Positions 26,439 to 35,209 of a DNA stretch of 64,000 nucleotides are shown one piece after another. Origin of the DNA: Sandaracinobacteroides hominis (GTDB lineage Bacteria; Pseudomonadota; Alphaproteobacteria; Sphingomonadales; Sphingomonadaceae); the NCBI RefSeq assembly GCF_016464365.1, contig NZ_JADCUC010000002.1:1-64000 (forward strand), written 5' to 3'. Position 1 is the first letter of the stretch. The number at the start of each line of letters is the position of its first letter. The notes beneath the pieces were generated by a model. The model saw only the letters and a program-made list of their open reading frames with translations, did not search any database and was not told the DNA's origin. The position numbers and the translations under genes were made by a program.

Positions 26439-27464
26439 ATGGAGGGCGTAGATCTCTCGGCACTGGAACGCTGGATGGACGGCGAAGGTGTCGGCAACGG
26501 CCGGATTGCCGACGCCCGGCTGTTGTCTGGCGGCACCCAGAATATCCTGATGCGCTTCTCTCGTGGCGATGCCGGCTATGTGCTCCGCCGCCCGCCGCCG
26601 GTGCCGCGCGCCAATTCCAACGAGACGATGCGTCGCGAAGCGCGCGTGCTCGCCGCGCTGGAGGACACCGCCGTCCCGCATCCGCGCCTCGTCGCGGCGT
26701 GCAGCGCAGAGGATGTGCTGGGCGTCGCCTTCTACCTGATGCAGCCGGTCGACGGCTTCAACCCGACACAGGGGTTGCCCGCACCGCACGCCGGCGATGC
26801 CGCGATGCGCCACCGCATCGGCCTGTCGATGGTCGAGGCAATCGCCGCGCTGGGCGCCATCGACTATCGCGCCGTCGGGCTCGACGGTTTCGGCAAGCCC
26901 GACAATTATCTCGAGCGGCAGGTCGGCCGCTGGAAGTCGCAGCTGGCGAGCTATGCCGACTTCGCCGAATGGCCCGGCCCCGCCGCGATCCCCGGCGTCG
27001 AACGCGTGGCCGACTGGCTCGAGGCGCATCGCCCCTCCAAGTTCCGGCCCGGCATCATCCACGGCGATTTCCACCTCGGCAATGTCATGGTGCGCCCCGA
27101 CAGCGGCGATCTGGCCGCGGTGGTCGACTGGGAACTGAGCACCATCGGCGATCCGCTGCTCGATCTGGGCTGGCTGCTGGCGACCTGGCCCGAGAGTGAC
27201 ACGCCGCTCGCCACCGACGTCGCGGTTACACCTTGGGACGGTTTTGCCACCCCCGATGAACTCGTCGCCCACTATGCCGAAGTCAGCGGCCAGGATCTGT
27301 CGGCGCTCGACTGGTATGTGGTGCTTGCCTGCTACAAGCTGGGCATCATTCTGGAGGGGACGCACGCGCGCGCCTGCGCCGGCAAGGCCCCCACAGAAAC
27401 CGGCGACCGCCTGCACGCCCACACCCTGGATCTGTTCGACCGCGCGCTCCGCCGCATCAGCTGA
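26439..27464 (+). CDS. APH-fold phosphotransferase (ACAD10/11-like)
   Basis: A 341-residue aminoglycoside-phosphotransferase-fold kinase. The catalytic loop is IHGDFHLGNVMV (about 205-217) and the metal-binding DWELSTIGDPLLDLGWLL follows (about 231-248); the N-lobe has RLLSGGTQNILMRF. This subgroup is encoded with acyl-CoA dehydrogenases and is related to the kinase domain of human ACAD10/ACAD11, which phosphorylates 4-hydroxyacyl-CoAs before beta-oxidation. The start at 26439 is chosen for GGGAGG at 26431-26436. It is the first gene of a four-gene operon. Confidence 0.85.
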   Translation: MEGVDLSALERWMDGEGVGNGRIADARLLSGGTQNILMRFSRGDAGYVLRRPPPVPRANSNETMRREARVLAALEDTAVPHPRLVAACSAEDVLGVAFYLMQPVDGFNPTQGLPAPHAGDAAMRHRIGLSMVEAIAALGAIDYRAVGLDGFGKPDNYLERQVGRWKSQLASYADFAEWPGPAAIPGVERVADWLEAHRPSKFRPGIIHGDFHLGNVMVRPDSGDLAAVVDWELSTIGDPLLDLGWLLATWPESDTPLATDVAVTPWDGFATPDELVAHYAEVSGQDLSALDWYVVLACYKLGIILEGTHARACAGKAPTETGDRLHAHTLDLFDRALRRIS

Positions 27465-27475
27465 AGGAATTTGCC

Positions 27476-28213
27476 TTGAAAGACGATACCGATTTCTCCG
27501 GCCGGCGGGTGCTGGTCGTCGGCGGCTCCAGCGGCATCGGCAACGGCATCGCCCACGGCTTTCGCCTGCGCGGCGCTGAGGTGCATGTGTGGGGCACGCG
27601 TCCATCGGCCGCCGACTATGATCCGGCCGAAGGATCGGACCTGAGCGGGCTGGGCTACAGCGCCGTCGATGTCGGCGATCCCGACGCCATCGAGGCAGCA
27701 GCGCTGCCGTTTGACACGCTCGATGTGCTGATCCTGTGCCAGGGAACGGTCGTCTATCGCCGCGGCGAGTTCGAACGCGAAGGCTGGGACCGGGTGATGG
27801 CGGTCAACCTCGACAGCCTGATGCATATCGCGCGCAAGTTCCGCGCGCAGTTGTCCGCCACGCGCGGCTCCATCGTCATCGTCAGCTCGATCTCGGGGCT
27901 GAAGGCCAATATCGGCAACCCCGCCTATGCCGCCTCCAAGGCCGGCGCCATCAGCCTGACGAAGACGCTGGGGCAGGCGTTTGCCGCCGACGGCATCCGC
28001 GTCAACGGCCTCGCCCCCGGCCTCGTCGATACCAAGCTGACCAAGGTGACCACCCAGCATCCCGGGCGGCTGGAAGGGGCGCTCGCCCAGATCCCGCAGC
28101 GGCGGATGGGCACGCCCGAGGACATGGCAGGCACCGCCATCTTCCTCGCCTCACCGCTCGCTTCCTATGTCACCGGCCACACGGTCATCGTCGATGGCGG
28201 GCTCTCTCTCTGA
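27476..28213 (+). CDS. Short-chain dehydrogenase/reductase
   Basis: A 245-residue classical SDR. It has the NAD(P)-binding GGSSGIGNGIAHGF (about 15-28), the catalytic Ser in IVSSISG and the YxxxK motif in NPAYAASKAGAISL, and ends with the usual YVTGHTVIVDGGLSL. It would oxidise or reduce a hydroxy/keto group on the pathway intermediate. The start is TTG at 27476 behind AAGGA, 11 bases after the phosphotransferase stop. The cofactor (NAD or NADP) is not certain; an acidic residue at the end of beta2 is not obvious (VHVWGTR), which leans to NADP. Confidence 0.85.
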   Translation: MKDDTDFSGRRVLVVGGSSGIGNGIAHGFRLRGAEVHVWGTRPSAADYDPAEGSDLSGLGYSAVDVGDPDAIEAAALPFDTLDVLILCQGTVVYRRGEFEREGWDRVMAVNLDSLMHIARKFRAQLSATRGSIVIVSSISGLKANIGNPAYAASKAGAISLTKTLGQAFAADGIRVNGLAPGLVDTKLTKVTTQHPGRLEGALAQIPQRRMGTPEDMAGTAIFLASPLASYVTGHTVIVDGGLSL

Positions 28214-28228
28214 AAGGAAAACCGACAG

Positions 28229-29455
<1,227 letters not shown>

Positions 29456-29476
29456 ACGGAAAGGGGAGGCCGACGC

Positions 29477-30517
29477 ATGAAAGCCCTTCGCTATTATGGC
29501 GCGCACGACATCCGCTATGAAAGCATGGACGACCCGACGCCGCAGTCGGATCGGGACGCCGTCGTCAAGGTGGATGCCTGCGCCATATGCGGCAGCGACC
29601 TGCACATCTATCACGGGCACGGCTTTTCCGAGGATGTCGGCTTCTGCGTCGGCCATGAAGCGGTGGGCGAAGTCGTCGAGATAGGTCGCGGCGTGTCGCG
29701 CCTGAAGGCCGGCGACAAGGTGATGATTCCGGCCGCCGTCGGCTGCGGCGCGTGCCGCCCCTGTCTGGCGGGCGTCGTCAACCTCTGCGAGAACGGCATG
29801 GGCTCGTGCTACGGCCTGTCCGCGAAGCTGCAGGGCTCGCAGGCGGAGGCGGTGCGGGTGCCCGCCGCCGACGTCAACGCCGTGCGCATTCCCGAAGGCG
29901 TGACGGCCGAACAGGCGCTGCTGATGACCGACGCGCTGGCGACCGCCTGGTTCGGTGCGCGCAGTGCCGATATCGTGCCGGGCAGCAGCGTCGCGGTGAT
30001 CGGGCTTGGCCCGATCGGGCTGATGGCGGTCGAGAGCGCCTTCGTGATGGGCGCGCATATTGTCTATGCGATCGATCCGATTGCCGAGCGGCGCGCGCTG
30101 GCCGAGCAGGCGGGCGCCATCGCCCTGCATCCGGGCGAAGCCGTCGAGACGATCCGCGAAGCCACCAAGGGGCGAAAACTGGACTGCGCGATAGAGGTGG
30201 TGGGGCGCGACGAGGCCGTGGACCTTGCGCTCCGCCTCGTCCGCGCGCGTGGCACCGTGTCGGTGATCGGCGTGCAGCAGTCGCGGCGCTAAGCCTTTCC
30301 GCTGGAGCGGTTTTTCGCCGCCGGCCTCACCTTCCGCGCCGGCACCTGCTCGGTGCCGGAGGAACTGCCGACCCTGTTCCCGCTGGTGCAGTCGGGGCGG
30401 CTGAAGCCGGAGAAATATATCAGCCACCGCCTGCCGCTGAGCCAGGGCACGGAAGCCTATGCCCTGTTCGACGCGCGCGACGCCGGCGCCCTGAAGATGG
30501 TGCTGACGCCTGATTGA
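29477..30517 (+). pseudogene. Zinc alcohol dehydrogenase with one in-frame stop
   Basis: A medium-chain zinc dehydrogenase of 346 codons. The catalytic zinc site (CAICGSDLH, GHEAVGEV), the structural zinc Cys cluster (CGACRPCLAGVVNLC) and the Rossmann motif VIGLGPIGLMAVES are intact. Codon 272 is TAA (30290-30292) after VIGVQQSRR, but the same frame continues for 74 more codons with proper family sequence (FPLERFFAAGLTFRAG, then KMVLTPD) to TGA at 30515-30517. The lesion is therefore a single nonsense change, most simply TAC (Tyr) to TAA. The truncated product lacks the end of the cofactor domain and the C-terminal catalytic part. It is last in the operon, so the loss would be non-polar. Confidence 0.88.
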
Positions 30518-30546
30518 GGGAGGGCGGACTTAAGCCGTCGACCCGG

Positions 30547-31395
30547 TCAGTCCGCGCCGAACAGCGCGTCGGCTGCTGCTGCCGGCGGGTCGCAGGGCGC
30601 CGCGGTGGGAACGGCGATCGCCGACCAGACATCGGCCTTGCGGATGGCGGCCAGCTGGTGCTCGGCGCCATTGCCGCCCTCTACATGGCCGCTGCCCATC
30701 AGCCCGATTGCGAGCGTGCCCGGCCGTTCCGCCAGGATTGCCGCCAGCCCCTCGGCGAAGGCGCGATCCCAGACGGTCTGCGCCGCGATGAAGTTGGCGA
30801 CGGCCTGTGGCGTGGCTTCGCGGGCGTGCTGGCGGAAGACTTGCTCCAGGCTTTTCGCATAGGCGGCAGGCGGCGGCGCCGGTTGGCCGACAGGAGCCGC
30901 GCCGGCGGCGGCCGCCGCCGCATAGCCTTCCCTGCTCACCTGCCGCACGAAGGCGCGATCGATGTTGAGCGCCTTCAGCGGGATGGACTTCGCCCGCGCG
31001 AGTTCGAGGATCGGCCGATAGGATTCGAAGTCATGCCGCCACAGCTCGTCCCACTTGCTCTGCCGGCGGAAGCTGTCGATGTCGATCTTCCCGGCGTTGA
31101 AATCGTCGAGCACCGGCTGCATCGAGCGCGGCAGATATTCGATGCCGATCACCAGCGGGCGGCCGCCGGCGGCGAGCGCTGCGATGGTGTCGCGCTGCCA
31201 CAGCTGCACCGCGGGAACGGCGTGGCGTTCACCCAGCAGCACCACGTCGGCCTTGCCGGCGGCGAGCAGGGCGTCGGCGCTTCTGAGCGGCATCGCCCGT
31301 GTGTCGAGCCATTGCCCGGCAGCGACGCAGTGCGCAGCGTTGGCGGGGGCGGCGGCGAGCGCGAGGGCTGCGAGCAGAAAGGTGGGTCTCAGCAT
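30547..31395 (-). CDS. ChaN-family heme-binding protein
   Basis: A 282-residue exported protein with a signal peptide (MLRPTFLLAALALAAAPANA). The ChaN core is clear: DVVLLGERHAVPAVQLWQRDTI, then GIEYLPRSMQPVLDDFNAGKID. ChaN proteins bind cofacial heme pairs and are iron-regulated. It ends the heme operon, nine bases after hmuV. No lipobox is obvious at the cleavage site (the Cys in AAHC is three residues after it), so it may be soluble periplasmic rather than lipid-anchored. Confidence 0.82.
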   Translation of the reverse strand: MLRPTFLLAALALAAAPANAAHCVAAGQWLDTRAMPLRSADALLAAGKADVVLLGERHAVPAVQLWQRDTIAALAAGGRPLVIGIEYLPRSMQPVLDDFNAGKIDIDSFRRQSKWDELWRHDFESYRPILELARAKSIPLKALNIDRAFVRQVSREGYAAAAAAGAAPVGQPAPPPAAYAKSLEQVFRQHAREATPQAVANFIAAQTVWDRAFAEGLAAILAERPGTLAIGLMGSGHVEGGNGAEHQLAAIRKADVWSAIAVPTAAPCDPPAAAADALFGAD

Positions 31396-31404
31396 GGAAG
31401 GACC

Positions 31405-32190
31405 TTATTCTGCGGCAAGCCGCAGCGGCAATGACGGCGGAGAGGGAAGGAGTTCGGCGGCCGCCGCCTCGTCGATGCCGTACAGCCGGGCGACCAGCGC
31501 CGGCGTCAGGATGGCGGGCGGTCCTTCGGCGACGAGCCTGCCATCGCCCAGCAGCAGCAACCTGTCGGCAAGGCGCGACGCCAGCGGCAGATCGTGCAGC
31601 GAGACGAGGATGGTCGCGCCCTCTGCGGCAGCCGCGCGGAGCAGCTGCGCCAGCGCGAACTGGTGGCGATAATCCAGCCCGCCGGTCGGTTCATCGAGCA
31701 GCAGCAGCGCCGGTCCGCCGGCAGCGCGCGCCTGCGTGAGGCAGCGGGCGATATGCACACGCTGCTGTTCGCCGCCGGACAATCGGGTGGCCGGGCGGTC
31801 GGCAAATTCCGCGAGGTCCATGTCGGCCATCGCGCGGGAGACCAGCGCCCGGCCTTCGGCGGATCTGGCGCCGATGCCGTGCGGGTGGAGGCCCATCGCC
31901 ACCACCTCGGCGACCGGAAAATCGAAGGCGATCATCGCCCGCTGCGGCAGTACCGCGCGCTGCCGGGCGCGGGCCTGCAGCGGCAGGCTTTCCAGCGGCT
32001 GACCGTTCAGCTGCACCTGGCCGGAAGTCGGCGCGAGATCGCCGGCCAGGCAATCGATCAGCGTCGATTTGCCGGCCCCGTTCGGCCCGGCGAGCACGGT
32101 GACGGTGCCCGGCTGGAAGCGGAGCGAGAGGCCGGAAAGGATGGTGCGCGGCCCGCGTGCAAGGGTGAGGGCGGAGGTTTCGAGCTTCAT
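31405..32190 (-). CDS. hmuV: Heme ABC transporter ATP-binding protein
   Basis: A 261-residue ABC ATPase with Walker A (GPNGAGKST, about 36-44), Q-loop region VLPQRAM, signature LSGGEQQR, Walker B (ALLLLDEP) and the switch His in VSLHDLPLA. The LPQ-QRA and DYRHQ elements are usual in HmuV. It powers heme import through HmuU. The start at 32190 overlaps the hmuU stop (ATGA). Confidence 0.92.
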   Translation of the reverse strand: MKLETSALTLARGPRTILSGLSLRFQPGTVTVLAGPNGAGKSTLIDCLAGDLAPTSGQVQLNGQPLESLPLQARARQRAVLPQRAMIAFDFPVAEVVAMGLHPHGIGARSAEGRALVSRAMADMDLAEFADRPATRLSGGEQQRVHIARCLTQARAAGGPALLLLDEPTGGLDYRHQFALAQLLRAAAAEGATILVSLHDLPLASRLADRLLLLGDGRLVAEGPPAILTPALVARLYGIDEAAAAELLPSPPSLPLRLAAE

Positions 32191-33251
32191 GCGAGCTTCC
32201 TCCAGTTGGCGAGCAGCATCCAGATGAAGACCGGCGCGCCCACCAGCGCCATCACCACGCCGACGGGGACTTCGGCCGGGAGCGCCACGGTGCGGGCGAC
32301 GAGATCGGCGGCGGACAGCGCCGTGGCGCCGGCCAGCGCCGAGACGGGCATCAGCAGCCGGTGGCCGGGGCCGACGGCCATGCGCATCATGTGCGGGATG
32401 ATGAGGCCGACGAAGCCGATGATGCCGGATAGCGAGACCGAAGCGCCGACGGCGATGGCGGTAAGCAGGCCGAGCTTCAGGCGCAGCCGGTCGGTGTCTA
32501 TGCCGAGGTGGCGGGCGGGGGCTTCGCCCAGCGCCAGCAGGTCGAGCGCGCGGTGGGTGCCGGCGAGTCCGAGCGAGGCGAGCGCGATCAGCAGCAGCGC
32601 CGGGGCCAGCACCGCCCATTCCGTCTGCGCGAACGAGCCGAGCATCCAGATGGCGAGCGCGCGCATCTGCGTATCGGTGGAGATATAGGTGGCAAGGCCG
32701 ATCAGCGCTGCGCCGATGGCGTTGACGCCTATTCCGACGAGCAGCATCAGCACGGTTGCCTGCGGGCCGCCGCGTTTGCCGAGCGACAGGACGATGCCGA
32801 TCGCGGCAAGCGCGCCGAGGAAGCTGAGCAGCGGCAGCAGGAAGGGGCGGAGCATGTCGATGCTGGCGAGCGGCGCCAGCCATGCCGCGCCGAAGACGAA
32901 CCACACCGCGGCGCCCAGCGCCGCGCCGGTGGAAACGCCGAGCAGGCCGGGTTCGGCCAGCGGATTGCGGAACAGCGCCTGCAGCGCGCAGCCGGAGAGC
33001 GCCAGTGCAGCGCCAACTGCCAGCGACGCGAGGATGCGGGGCGCGCGGATCTCGCGCAGCACCATCACCGATCCGCCGTCGCCGTCCGCCAGCCCGAAAG
33101 CTGCAAGAAGGTCGGTGCCGCTGACCGGGACAGCCCCGAAGCGCAGGTTCGCCGCGATGCTGAGCACCAGCGCCACGCTGAGCCCGACGATCGCCAACGC
33201 CCCGCGGCTATGGCGGCTTGCAGCTGCCGGCGTTGCCGCCATGCTCGCCAT
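32187..33251 (-). CDS. hmuU: Heme ABC transporter permease
   Basis: A 354-residue FecCD-family permease with about ten transmembrane helices. Motifs include LREIRAPRILASLAVGAALALSGCALQALFRNPLAEPGLLGVSTGAALG in pieces near residues 64-115 and GASVSLSGIIGFVGLIIPHMMRM near 275-300, the coupling-helix region that contacts the ATPase. It begins two bases after the hmuT stop. It forms the inner-membrane channel for heme with HmuV, fed by HmuT. Confidence 0.92.
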   Translation of the reverse strand: MASMAATPAAASRHSRGALAIVGLSVALVLSIAANLRFGAVPVSGTDLLAAFGLADGDGGSVMVLREIRAPRILASLAVGAALALSGCALQALFRNPLAEPGLLGVSTGAALGAAVWFVFGAAWLAPLASIDMLRPFLLPLLSFLGALAAIGIVLSLGKRGGPQATVLMLLVGIGVNAIGAALIGLATYISTDTQMRALAIWMLGSFAQTEWAVLAPALLLIALASLGLAGTHRALDLLALGEAPARHLGIDTDRLRLKLGLLTAIAVGASVSLSGIIGFVGLIIPHMMRMAVGPGHRLLMPVSALAGATALSAADLVARTVALPAEVPVGVVMALVGAPVFIWMLLANWRKLA

Positions 33252-33253
33252 CG

Positions 33254-34072
33254 TCAGCGCGCCGCGATCTGGCTGTTCAGCCTGGCGATGGCGTCGGGCA
33301 GGCGCGGGCCGAAGTTGAGGCCGGCGAGGCTGTCGACCACGAAGACGCGGTTCTTCTGCACGGCGGAGGTGCGGACGAGCGCCGGGTCGTTCCGGATGGC
33401 GTCCAGCCCGCCCAGCATGCCGACGACATGGCTGGGCACAAGGATGACGTCCGGGTTCGCGGCCAGCGCCGCTTCCGGGGAGAGCGGCTTGTAGCCGTCT
33501 GCCACGAAGGCGTTGCGCCCGCCGGACAGGCGGATCAGCGCGTCTCCCGCCGTGCCGGTTCCCGCAGCCAGTATGCGGCCGGGGGCATTGGCGAGGACGA
33601 GGATCATGCGCGGCCCGGCTTCCGGCTGGGTCTTTGGCAGGCGGGAGATTGTGGCGGCTGCGAGCTTTTCGCCTTCCTTTGGCAGCCCCAGAGCCGCGGC
33701 CACGGTGCGGATCTTGGCGGCGATGCCGGCCGCGCTCGGTTCATCGGGTACCGCCACCAGCTTTACCCCCGCACGCTCCACCTGCCGCAGCACAGCCTCG
33801 GGGCCGGCGCCCCTGGAGGCGAGGATCAGCGTCGGCCGGGTCGCCAGGATCGGCTCGGGCGCCAGTTGCCGCAGATAGCCGAGCTTCGGCAGCTTCGCCG
33901 TTTGCGCGGGATACATGGAGGTGTCGTCGACAGCGATGATCCTGTCGCCCTGCCCCAGGGCGAATACGATCTCGGTCACATCGCTGCCGAGCGTGACGAT
34001 CCTGTCTTGCGCGTGCACCGCCGTTGCGGTGACGGCCAGAAGCAGCAGCCAGAGCCGTGAGAAGAGCTTCAC
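33254..34072 (-). CDS. hmuT: Periplasmic heme-binding protein
   Basis: A 272-residue substrate-binding protein with a signal peptide (to about VHAQ) and the class III fold: RIVTLGSDVTEIVFALGQGDRIIAVDDTSMYPAQTAKLPKLGYLRQL split by the usual strands, and the YKPLSPEAALAANPDVILV motif. The conserved Tyr in TSMYP or GYLRQL is a candidate heme ligand. The start is GTG at 34072, overlapping the hmuS stop (GTGA); upstream in-frame ATGs would add hmuS-overlapping sequence without a signal peptide. Confidence 0.9.
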   Translation of the reverse strand: MKLFSRLWLLLLAVTATAVHAQDRIVTLGSDVTEIVFALGQGDRIIAVDDTSMYPAQTAKLPKLGYLRQLAPEPILATRPTLILASRGAGPEAVLRQVERAGVKLVAVPDEPSAAGIAAKIRTVAAALGLPKEGEKLAAATISRLPKTQPEAGPRMILVLANAPGRILAAGTGTAGDALIRLSGGRNAFVADGYKPLSPEAALAANPDVILVPSHVVGMLGGLDAIRNDPALVRTSAVQKNRVFVVDSLAGLNFGPRLPDAIARLNSQIAAR

Positions 34073-35115
34073 AGCGACGGAATCTGGGCCGAAATCTGGG
34101 CCGGTATCGCCGCGACCAGCGCCTTCCAGCTTTCCAGCTCGGGCTTGCCGGGCTTTCGTTCGCCGAAGAACTGGCAGATCAGCTCGCCGGTATCGTCGAA
34201 CAGCTCGATTGAGTGCACGGCGCTGTCGGTCTGCGGCTTCCAGACGGCATAGGCCGCGGCGATCTGGTCGGCCCGCAGGTGCAGGTTGAAGCCCGGGTCC
34301 AGCACGTTCAGCCAGGGCCCCATTTCCACCACCCGGTGGATCTGCCCGCTGTGGATCTGGATGCAGCCGCGGTTGCCGACGAAGCACATGATCGGCACCT
34401 CGGTGGACGCCGCTTCCTCCAGCAGCTGCTTCACCACGGCGGGGTCGATCCGCCGGGCGAACGGGTCGCCCACCAGCCGCATCGCCTGCTGCCGGCCGAC
34501 GCCCTGCTTTTTCAGCAGCGCGAAGAAATCATGCACATCGGCAAGCTTCCACCAGCCGGCGCGCAGCGCCTCCACGTCGATCTCGGCGTCGGCCCTGTCG
34601 GCGGACTTGGGCGGATAGGCGACGATATGCAGCGGCCCGGAGGCGTCGGCGTCGGTGAAATCGGCCACCAGCTTGCCCCAGGCGTCCATGTTGGTGACGG
34701 GGCGGGCGAAGATCTTGTGGATGGCGATCCCGGCCTTGTCGAAGAACTGGATGCTGTGGCGGACGCCGCCCTTTTCCAGTGGCGTTTCCACCGCGAAGGC
34801 AAAGGCCCAGTGCGTCATGAACAGCCTGAGGTCGATGTCGTGGTTCAGCACCAGCCCCATCGCCGGTCCGATATCCAGATGATCGTAGGCGCCGTCCTTT
34901 TCGTGGACGCAGCTGGGGTTGCGGGTGAGCGCCATCACCACGCCCAGCTCGGGCACGCGCTTCAGGATGTCTGCGGCAGGCAGCTTCAGCCGCGTTACCT
35001 TCGCGGCATCCTGGTGCAGCAGCCATTCGGCTTCGGAAATGCCCAGCGCTGCGGCCTGATCTACGGCGCGCGCGGGGGCAGCGGGGCGGGTCTTCTCGAC
35101 TGAACTGGTTTCCAT
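34069..35115 (-). CDS. hmuS: Hemin-degrading factor
   Basis: A 348-residue HemS/ChuS/HmuS-family protein made of two similar halves (about 30-185 and 200-345). Both halves show the family pattern: NPSCVHEKDGAYDHL with MGLVLNHDIDLRLFMTHWAFAF, and NRGCIQIHSGQIHRV with GPWLNVLDPGFNLHLRADQIAAAY. It accepts heme in the cytoplasm and releases iron. The first gene of the operon, read leftwards; its promoter shares the 95-base divergent region with hmuR, where Fur-like palindromes lie. Confidence 0.92.
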   Translation of the reverse strand: METSSVEKTRPAAPARAVDQAAALGISEAEWLLHQDAAKVTRLKLPAADILKRVPELGVVMALTRNPSCVHEKDGAYDHLDIGPAMGLVLNHDIDLRLFMTHWAFAFAVETPLEKGGVRHSIQFFDKAGIAIHKIFARPVTNMDAWGKLVADFTDADASGPLHIVAYPPKSADRADAEIDVEALRAGWWKLADVHDFFALLKKQGVGRQQAMRLVGDPFARRIDPAVVKQLLEEAASTEVPIMCFVGNRGCIQIHSGQIHRVVEMGPWLNVLDPGFNLHLRADQIAAAYAVWKPQTDSAVHSIELFDDTGELICQFFGERKPGKPELESWKALVAAIPAQISAQIPSL

Positions 35116-35133
35116 GCTCTCTCTTTAGGTCCA

Positions 35134-35152
35134 ATTGAGAGTCACTTGCAAT
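35134..35152. promoter_or_regulatory. Fur-like box in hmuS-hmuR divergent region
   Basis: ATTGAGAGTCACTTGCAAT is a 19-bp interrupted palindrome: ATTG-nn-AGT-C-ACT-nn-CAAT. It lies 19 bases upstream of hmuS and 58 before hmuR. The alphaproteobacterial Fur/Mur boxes have comparable 19-bp symmetry. A weaker related element, GCGAGTCATTTGC, is at 35179-35191, closer to hmuR. Confidence 0.65.
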
Positions 35153-35209
35153 ATCAATCTACACGCGGCAATGCTGATGCGAGTCATTTGCGATAAAGGA
35201 AGAAGTTGC

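Noticed and set aside
29752-30513. Frameshift explanation for the split alcohol dehydrogenase
   Set aside because: Checking codon phase shows that the C-terminal homology continues in the same frame after TAA at 30290-30292, so the lesion is a nonsense codon, not a shift.
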